A program made the position numbers and the translations under genes. A stretch of 64,000 nt of DNA, from the NCBI RefSeq assembly GCF_049942825.1, contig NZ_CP187970.1:7440001-7504000 (forward strand), given 5' to 3'. Each line of letters opens with the position of its first letter. The stretch's first letter is position 1. A model generated the notes under the pieces. The model worked only from the letters and a program-made list of their open reading frames with translations, had not been told where the DNA came from and ran no database searches. Shown here in pieces: positions 61,751 to 64,000 of the stretch. The DNA is from Paenibacillus_G sp049942825 (lineage in GTDB: Bacteria > Bacillota > Bacilli > Paenibacillales > NBRC-103111).

Positions 61751-61873
61751 GACTTTCACCGCCTTATGGAGATAATGGGGCTTGTCCTGCTTGAGTATTA
61801 TTACCCGGTGCCCCGGGCGCTGAATCGGCATACGCTTTTATAAATCAGAATTTTCAGATAATTGGTCTTATGC

Positions 61874-61900
61874 AAAAACGCGCCCCTCTCAGGCGCGTTT
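61874..61900 (-). terminator. Terminator overlapping the end of sigB
   Basis: Minus-strand AAACGCGCC / GGGCGCGTTT stem with TGAGAG loop, then TTTGC; the 5' arm contains the sigB stop codon (61899-61901). Confidence 0.7.
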
Positions 61901-62690
61901 ATGTTCCCAGTCCTATGCTGTTGTCCCCATTGGGCTCCTGGAAATAAGCCTTGAGCTTATCCAGCGCCCGCTTCTGGATCCGGGAAACGCTCATCTGGGA
62001 TACACCCAGCTGATTGGCGATCGTCCGCTGCGACTGACCTTCCACATAAGCCAGCTGAAGCACCTTCTGCTCCTCAGGCTTCAGGTGAACAAGCGCCTCC
62101 TGAAGGGCAAGACGGTTCTCGACCTGGCTGTAGGCGTCGCTTGGGGAACCGATAACGTCCCCGATCGTCGAGCCGTTATCCTCAGCGGAGAGCGGTGTAT
62201 CGAGAGACACGTAATGATAATAATCCCGGCCTGCGAGAATCTCGATCGTTTCCTCCACCGACAGATCCATCTCGGCCGCTATCTCGTCGACATTCGGCGA
62301 CCGCTCAAGCTTCACCGTCAGCATGTCAACCACCTGCTGGATCTGATTGCCCTTCTCCTTGATGCGCCGCGGCACCTGTACATACCAGGACTTATCGCGC
62401 AGGTAGTTCTTCATATGACCGATGACGCTCTTCATCATATAGGCTTCGAACTGTACGCCCAGCGACAAATCAAACTGTTTCAGCAGCTTGAGCACGGACA
62501 TCTGCCCCACTTGGTACAAGTCTTCGAAGAGATCGGGGCGATTGCGTGACATTTTACCGGCTGCCATCTTCACCATCGGTTCATACTGCTGGAGCAGCAC
62601 CGTAGCGGTGTCGTTGCAGCCGGTTTGCTGGTATTTTACGATGAGCTCTTCAGCGCTCGCATTTGCCAATCGCTCCGAATTGATCTTCAT
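61899..62690 (-). CDS. sigB: General stress sigma factor SigB
   Basis: 263 residues. Region 2 (DLYQVGQMSVLKLLKQFD, FEAYMMKSVIGHMKNYLRDKSW, VQVPRRIKEKG), region 3 (SPNVDEIAAEMDLSVEETIE) and region 4 (LKPEEQKVLQLAYVEGQSQRTIANQLGVSQMSVSRIQKRALDKL) are all present. SigB over SigF is supported by the SigB-type promoters before rsbV and glsB and the stress genes nearby. Its ATG overlaps the rsbW stop (ATGA). Confidence 0.88.
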   Translation of the reverse strand: MKINSERLANASAEELIVKYQQTGCNDTATVLLQQYEPMVKMAAGKMSRNRPDLFEDLYQVGQMSVLKLLKQFDLSLGVQFEAYMMKSVIGHMKNYLRDKSWYVQVPRRIKEKGNQIQQVVDMLTVKLERSPNVDEIAAEMDLSVEETIEILAGRDYYHYVSLDTPLSAEDNGSTIGDVIGSPSDAYSQVENRLALQEALVHLKPEEQKVLQLAYVEGQSQRTIANQLGVSQMSVSRIQKRALDKLKAYFQEPNGDNSIGLGT

Positions 62691-63136
62691 ACCATTTCCT
62701 CACTCCTGGTTACCCGCTTGGTGAGGACCACTTCGGTTCCGATGCCCGTCATCACTTCCACATCATCCATTAAAGCCTGCATCAGATAAATGCCGAGTCC
62801 TCCCACGTTGATTTCATTCAGGGTCTTGTCATGCAGGGATTCGGCCCGCTGTGCCTTGTCTTCGAAGTTGAAGCTCGGTCCAAAGTCCTTGACGACAATG
62901 CGCAGACCGCCGGCGATCTGCTCGAACCGCACTTCCATCTGGCCCGGGCTGCCGGGCTCATACGCATGCACAACGGCATTATTGCACGCCTCGGCCACCG
63001 CGACTTTCATATCTTCAATCTCTTCATAGGTGAAGCCGAGCTTGGAGCTGATGCCGTACAGCGTCAGCCGCACCAAGTCGATGAACTCCGCCTCTGCAGG
63101 AACAGTGAGACTAACTACTTGAGATTCGGGTTTCAT
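62687..63136 (-). CDS. rsbW: Anti-sigma factor and serine kinase RsbW
   Basis: 149 residues, GHKL ATPase fold: N-box EACNNAVVHAY, G1 VVKDFGPSF and G2 GGLGIYLMQALMD. Binds and blocks SigB, and phosphorylates the antagonist RsbV. Overlaps sigB by four nt and follows rsbV by 20 nt. The signal input (rsbU, stressosome) is not in the window. Confidence 0.92.
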   Translation of the reverse strand: MKPESQVVSLTVPAEAEFIDLVRLTLYGISSKLGFTYEEIEDMKVAVAEACNNAVVHAYEPGSPGQMEVRFEQIAGGLRIVVKDFGPSFNFEDKAQRAESLHDKTLNEINVGGLGIYLMQALMDDVEVMTGIGTEVVLTKRVTRSEEMV

Positions 63137-63156
63137 ACGGTCGCTTCGATCCTTTC

Positions 63157-63516
63157 CTATCCGTTAATGGTCCGTGCCTGAGCCGCGCTATCGGAATCGT
63201 TCGTTTGAAGGAATGCGGTGATTCCCGTCAGATCGAACAACCGCTTGATTTTGGGCGGAATATCTTCAACCGCGAATGGCGCTTTGAGCACATCCCGGGC
63301 TTTTAATACCGATACAATCACACCGATCCCGGTGCTGTCAATATACTGAAGCTCCCGCAGATTGAGGACAAGCTTGCGGGTCGTATCCGCAATGAACGTA
63401 TCCAGTGCGCATCTCAGCTCCGCCACCTTGGACAGATCCAGCTCCCCCTGCAGATATACGGTATTGGCAGCCTCAGTTCTCTGTGTTTCAACGCCAAACG
63501 ATTGCGACCTATCCAT
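63157..63516 (-). CDS. rsbV: Anti-anti-sigma factor RsbV
   Basis: 119 residues, STAS domain: VYLQGELDLSKVAELR and the phosphorylated-Ser motif YIDSTGIGVIVSVLK (Ser of DSTG). When unphosphorylated it binds RsbW and releases SigB. First gene of rsbV-rsbW-sigB. GGGGGAGGAAG precedes the ATG. An SigB-type promoter lies about 70 nt upstream. Confidence 0.92.
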   Translation of the reverse strand: MDRSQSFGVETQRTEAANTVYLQGELDLSKVAELRCALDTFIADTTRKLVLNLRELQYIDSTGIGVIVSVLKARDVLKAPFAVEDIPPKIKRLFDLTGITAFLQTNDSDSAAQARTING

Positions 63517-63587
63517 ATTCTTCCTCCCCCGGCTGCAGCTTGTCTTCCAACATAGGGAAATCGGCAGCCCTGTTAATCTTCCTTTAC

Positions 63588-63613
63588 TTACCCCAGGACT
63601 GCCGCTCTGAAAC
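63588..63613 (-). promoter_or_regulatory. SigB-type autoregulatory promoter of rsbV-rsbW-sigB
   Basis: Minus-strand GTTTCA (63613-63608), 14-nt spacer, GGGTAA (63593-63588); the same hexamers and spacing as at 55605-55630. Confidence 0.8.
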
Positions 63614-63659
63614 AGATAGCCGATATTTAATTGTAAAAAAAGGCTTGTCCGCCTGTCTC

Positions 63660-64000
63660 TTAAGCCTTACTCAGTGTGCTGCTCTTCATCGACTTGCGGT
63701 TGCGGAACGAGTTCCACAGATCAATGACGACCGGCACGGCCTGCATGACCTTAACCACCTTGTCTTCTGTAGGAGCTTCCACCTGCTTGACCGTCTCGAC
63801 CACCTTGCTGCGCACGGTGCCGGCTACGGAAGCCGAGGCCTGCTTCAGCGACGAAGTAATCTCCTCCACCGCATCCCCCACGTTCTTCACCGAATAAACG
63901 ACGGAGTCGATTGAGTGCAGCTTATTGCGTACATCCACCGTTACCTCATTGGTGTGACGAAGTACTTCGGTCGCTTCGGCGCTGAGCCCGCTCACCTGCT
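63660..64000 (-). CDS. DUF948 general-stress protein (5' end outside window)
   Basis: About 113 codons to the window edge, C-terminal part of a DUF948 protein: coiled-coil SGLSAEATEVLRHTNEVTVDVRNKLHSIDSVVYSVKNVGDAVEEITSSLK, ending in a basic tail. The N-terminal membrane helix expected for the family is cut off. Lies directly upstream of rsbV on the same strand and belongs to the kind of stress gene SigB controls (YtxG type). Confidence 0.8.
   Translation of the reverse strand, partial: QVSGLSAEATEVLRHTNEVTVDVRNKLHSIDSVVYSVKNVGDAVEEITSSLKQASASVAGTVRSKVVETVKQVEAPTEDKVVKVMQAVPVVIDLWNSFRNRKSMKSSTLSKA

Overview
The window looks like chromosome of a high-GC, low-GC-phylum endospore former, most likely a Paenibacillus (Paenibacillaceae). 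This is inferred from strong AGGAGG-type ribosome binding sites, frequent TTG/GTG starts, an rsbV-rsbW-sigB operon, des-desK-desR, YqjM/NamA, YerC, a KinB-like kinase, perfect Spo0A boxes and paenibacillus-style sugar-binding proteins and AraC regulators. No rRNA, tRNA, insertion sequence or prophage was seen. Most genes lie on the minus strand.

Layout. 1-10.8 kb: a type IV pilus locus (pilT, cut by the window edge, and pilB; a 1564-residue secreted DUF5057/Ig-like protein; three pilin-like genes), with tandem Spo0A boxes between pilB and the large secreted gene. 11-15 kb: a yybP-ykoY (Mn2+) riboswitch ahead of a small unknown ORF, a sirtuin and a type I pullulanase. 15.8-24 kb: catalase behind a PerR box, the des-desK-desR membrane-fluidity operon, a SEC-C protein, a thioesterase and a secreted GH43 enzyme with a ricin-type lectin tail. 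24.6-35 kb: an orphan flagellin with a von Willebrand A domain in its variable region, a Fic gene broken by an in-frame TGA, a TetR/MFS pair sharing one palindromic promoter-operator, and an AT-richer accessory stretch with SUFU and other immunity-like orphan genes. 35-46.4 kb: mostly housekeeping genes (Nudix, RlmCD, diacylglycerol kinase, CbiX/SirB, YerC, NamA, histidine kinase, ThuA and an AraC regulator).

46.45-48.8 kb is a repeat island without a convincing gene: a 20-nt GC-rich minisatellite, four small palindromes, about 21 diverged copies of a ~71-nt unit with a ~210-nt higher-order period, and a 12-nt repeat. 48.9-53 kb carries a DUF559-like protein, GH88 and two AraC regulators.

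53-60.6 kb has two signalling systems built on solute-binding proteins (SBPs). In one, an ECF sigma factor is paired with a membrane protein whose outer part is an SBP. In the other, an SBP lipoprotein gene overlaps a GGDEF-EAL gene by 4 nt. Between them are GlsB- and YtxH-type stress genes behind a SigB-type promoter. 61.9-64 kb holds rsbV-rsbW-sigB, whose own promoter has the same hexamers and spacing, then a cut DUF948 gene.

The strongest candidates for new biology are the vWA flagellin, the Mn2+ riboswitch with an unknown small ORF, the SBP-sensor/ECF pair, the SBP/GGDEF-EAL pair and the higher-order tandem array.
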